Positions 13,834 through 15,752 of a stretch of DNA of 15,752 bases are shown piece after piece. A program made the position numbers and the translations under genes. Origin of the DNA: an uncultured Clostridia bacterium (lineage in GTDB: Bacteria > Bacillota > Clostridia > RUG12999). Numbering within the stretch: the stretch's first letter is position 1; each line of letters opens with the position of its first letter. The DNA is taken from contig CAKVOK010000067.1 in the NCBI GenBank assembly GCA_934792465.1, positions 1 to 15,752 of the forward strand, in the 5' to 3' direction. The notes under the pieces are model-generated. The model saw only the letters and a list, made by a program, of their open reading frames with translations. It did no database searches and was not told where the DNA came from.

Positions 13834-14748
13834 TCACCATAAAGATTCTTCAGTTACTTTTGCACTAATTTTATTTGTAATAGTTATCAAGAATAAGCTG
13901 ATTACAGACATAAACAGGCTTACAGCTGTGGAATAACTATAACTCCCATCAACGATACCTCTTCTATATACATATGTACCAATTACATCTGCTGTATCTC
14001 GATTAAGACTATTCATCAAAAGCAAAACCTTCTCATAACCAATAGATAACATATTACCAACAGCCAAAATAAATGTTATAACAATTGTAGGCATTATGCC
14101 TGGAATAGTAATATTTAACATCTGTTGAAATTTTCTGGCTCCATCTACTTTTGCAGCTTCATATAATTGTATGTCCACACCAGATAATGCAGCTATATAC
14201 ATAATAGCATTCCATCCCATATTCTGCCATATATCTGTAATTATATAGATAGGTCTAAAACATTCAGGTTTCGCCATATAGTTTATCGTTTCCATCCCCA
14301 TTTTTACCCGAACCATATTCAAAATTCCATTTGTAGGCGATAATATTTGCGAAGCAAATCCTACAACAACAACTATAGAGATAAAGTGAGGTAAATATGA
14401 TACTGTTTGAACAACTTTTTTGAATTTGTTGTATCTTAATTCATTTAGTAATAGTGCAAAGACTATTGGTATTGGAAATGATATACACAATACTTCAATA
14501 CTTAAAATAACCGTATTCTTTAAAATATTATAGAAATTCGGCTCTGATAAAAATAATTTAAAGTAATGCAATCCCATCCACTTTTCACCTAAAAATGGAC
14601 ATACAACAGTATATTTTCTAAATGCAAGTAACGTACCTATCATTGGCACATACTTAAAAATTATAAAATATAATGCAGGTAAAACTAGCATTAAATATAG
14701 TGCATAATGTTTTTTAACAGTTTTTAATGTTCTATTTTTTTTCATCAT
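13834..14748 (-). CDS. Sugar ABC transporter permease, LplB type
   Basis: A 304-residue inner-membrane protein, the second half of the importer channel. It begins with a basic segment and the LplB-like LYLMLVLPALYFIIFKYVPMIG helix (17-38), then AFRKY (42-46), FPIPIVFALLLNELR (91-105), VSYLPHFISIVVVVGF (116-131), and the EAA loop EAAKVDGARKFQQMLNITIP (197-216). The family mark after it is VDGSYSYSTAVSLFMSVIS (266-284). The start ATG overlaps the stop codon of the upstream GH74-like gene (ATGA), with AAAGGAAG six bases before it, so the two are translated together. A second ATG directly follows and cannot be excluded. It pairs with the YtcP-type permease; both depend on an ATPase not encoded here. 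Confidence 0.9.
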   Translation of the reverse strand: MMKKNRTLKTVKKHYALYLMLVLPALYFIIFKYVPMIGTLLAFRKYTVVCPFLGEKWMGLHYFKLFLSEPNFYNILKNTVILSIEVLCISFPIPIVFALLLNELRYNKFKKVVQTVSYLPHFISIVVVVGFASQILSPTNGILNMVRVKMGMETINYMAKPECFRPIYIITDIWQNMGWNAIMYIAALSGVDIQLYEAAKVDGARKFQQMLNITIPGIMPTIVITFILAVGNMLSIGYEKVLLLMNSLNRDTADVIGTYVYRRGIVDGSYSYSTAVSLFMSVISLFLITITNKISAKVTEESLW

Positions 14749-15752
14749 TTTATTCTTCCTTTATTTTCAATCCAAACACATCTATTATCATTATCCCAGG
14801 AAACTGTACAACCTAATTTTTCAAAGATACTTCTTAAGGGTATATACACACGCCCATTTTTCAAATAAGAACTCACATCTGTATAATGCTTTTCATTATT
14901 AACAAAAAACCAATTTGCGTTTATAGGCATATAAATGTCAATATCGGAATACTTGATTATAGCTGCCTGACTGTTTTCTAACCAGTCAACTTCCGCTCCT
15001 ATAGTTTCAACAATTTTCCGCACCGGAACCATTACTCTATCTGAAGAGAATTCAGGCTCAGAATCGAAGAAAATAATATTTCCATCTATAAATACCCTTA
15101 CTTTATCATCCTGCGTTTTTATTTTATCTTCAACTTTTTCATTATCGGAAATTGTAATTTCTGCACCTTCAATGTTTAAATTAGAATTTGGTCTTCCATA
15201 TGAAAAGCCTCGCCCATTAGTACCTATGTAAACTACACCAAATTCCTGTCTGTCCGCACCTATACATGTTGGTTCATCACCAATCATATGCTCGTCATCG
15301 TTGATTCTGACCCAACTATTCCCCATATCAACAGACATGAAAATACCGGTCTCTCCTTTTACTTCACCGTACAAAAACGCAGTTGGATTTATTCTTCCCG
15401 TTGCCGGTTTTCCAAATGCTATCATATAAGCCCTTGTGACACCCGGTAGTTTTGTCATTGTAGTTCCGTAATCACTTGAAGTATAAATTCCATCAAAACC
15501 CAAAGCCACCCAAACATTACCTTCCATATACGGCACTGCCCTGACAAATGATCTATTATATACAGGCAAATTACTTATTTTTTGTTCAAAACTTACTGCA
15601 CCATCTGTACTAACATAGAACTTACCATCTGAATATCCATAGAAGACGTCTGGTTTAACTCTGTCAGAGGAAAAATTATAAGACCATGAAAAACGCGAAG
15701 AAATTAAGTTTTCCGGTTCGCCTTCACACTCATTCCACGTTTTTCCCATATC
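14745..15752 (-). CDS. GH74-like beta-propeller protein with Cu-amine-oxidase-N stalk domain (5' partial)
   Basis: The gene continues past the right edge; the first residues seen are DMGKTW, the middle of an Asp-box. Residue numbers count from the M after that D. Residues 1-185 match the C-terminal part of family GH74 xyloglucan-acting enzymes: PDVFYGYSDGKFYVSTDG, EGNVWVALGFDGIYTSSDYG, TRAYMIAFGKPA, TGIFMSVDMGNSWVRINDDEH and GVVYIGTNGRGFSYG (171-185). Several Asp-box blades are visible. The catalytic residues of GH74 would lie upstream, outside the window, so activity cannot be judged. Residues about 216-327 form a copper-amine-oxidase N-terminal-type domain with two related halves (RVMVPVRKIVETIGAEVDW, RVYIPLRSIFEKLGCTVSW). 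In Clostridia this domain is a stalk or surface module, not a redox enzyme. The C-terminal place supports a cell-surface or secreted enzyme feeding the importer. Confidence 0.82.
   Translation of the reverse strand, partial: DMGKTWNECEGEPENLISSRFSWSYNFSSDRVKPDVFYGYSDGKFYVSTDGAVSFEQKISNLPVYNRSFVRAVPYMEGNVWVALGFDGIYTSSDYGTTMTKLPGVTRAYMIAFGKPATGRINPTAFLYGEVKGETGIFMSVDMGNSWVRINDDEHMIGDEPTCIGADRQEFGVVYIGTNGRGFSYGRPNSNLNIEGAEITISDNEKVEDKIKTQDDKVRVFIDGNIIFFDSEPEFSSDRVMVPVRKIVETIGAEVDWLENSQAAIIKYSDIDIYMPINANWFFVNNEKHYTDVSSYLKNGRVYIPLRSIFEKLGCTVSWDNDNRCVWIENKGRIK

Noticed and set aside
1..15752. tRNA, rRNA, CRISPR array or insertion sequence
   Set aside because: Genes fill the window almost completely, and I saw no cloverleaf, spaced repeats, transposase or terminal inverted repeats.

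Overview
The window is the right-hand part of an integrated siphovirus-type prophage (about 1-11,420, all genes on the + strand) followed by host chromosome (about 11,424-15,752, all genes on the - strand). The host looks like a low-GC Bacillota, most likely a plant-polysaccharide-degrading anaerobe of the class Clostridia. The reasons are strong GGAGG ribosome binding sites, an LplB/YtcP-type sugar ABC transporter with a lipoprotein binding protein, and a GH74-like protein carrying a copper-amine-oxidase-N-type stalk domain. No species can be named from the sequence alone.

Phage part, left to right. First comes a partial tail-fibre or receptor-binding-like protein built of tandem modules of about 140 residues, with a small companion gene and a weak terminator hairpin. 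Then comes a head module: DUF4355/GP20-type scaffold and a major capsid protein with a C-terminal Ig-like domain. A connector set follows: head-tail connector, head closure, HK97 gp10-type protein and tail terminator. The tail module holds the major tail protein, a tail assembly chaperone with both halves in one frame, tape measure, distal tail protein and a Gp37-like hub protein. The lysis module is a T7-lysozyme-type amidase and a Hol44-type holin, closed by a strong terminator. Gaps are very short and several genes overlap by 1-11 bases, so from the scaffold to the holin this reads as one late operon. Terminase, portal, integrase and repressor are not in the window and would lie to the left.

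Host part, read right to left. A GH74-like beta-propeller protein (C-terminal part only) is followed by two sugar ABC permeases and the substrate-binding lipoprotein. The set suggests extracellular attack on xyloglucan or a related glucan and import of the oligosaccharides. The transporter ATPase is not encoded here.

The most interesting point is the junction. The binding-protein gene follows its family as far as a FDNW motif, then ends in an unrelated 24-residue basic tail that runs into the phage's own terminator hairpin. This suggests that the prophage integrated into the 3' end of this sugar-uptake gene. Other notable points are the adsorption-like module lying upstream of the head genes instead of after the tail hub gene, near-identical DNA blocks in its tandem modules, and an Ig-like domain fused to the capsid protein behind a Thr-rich linker.
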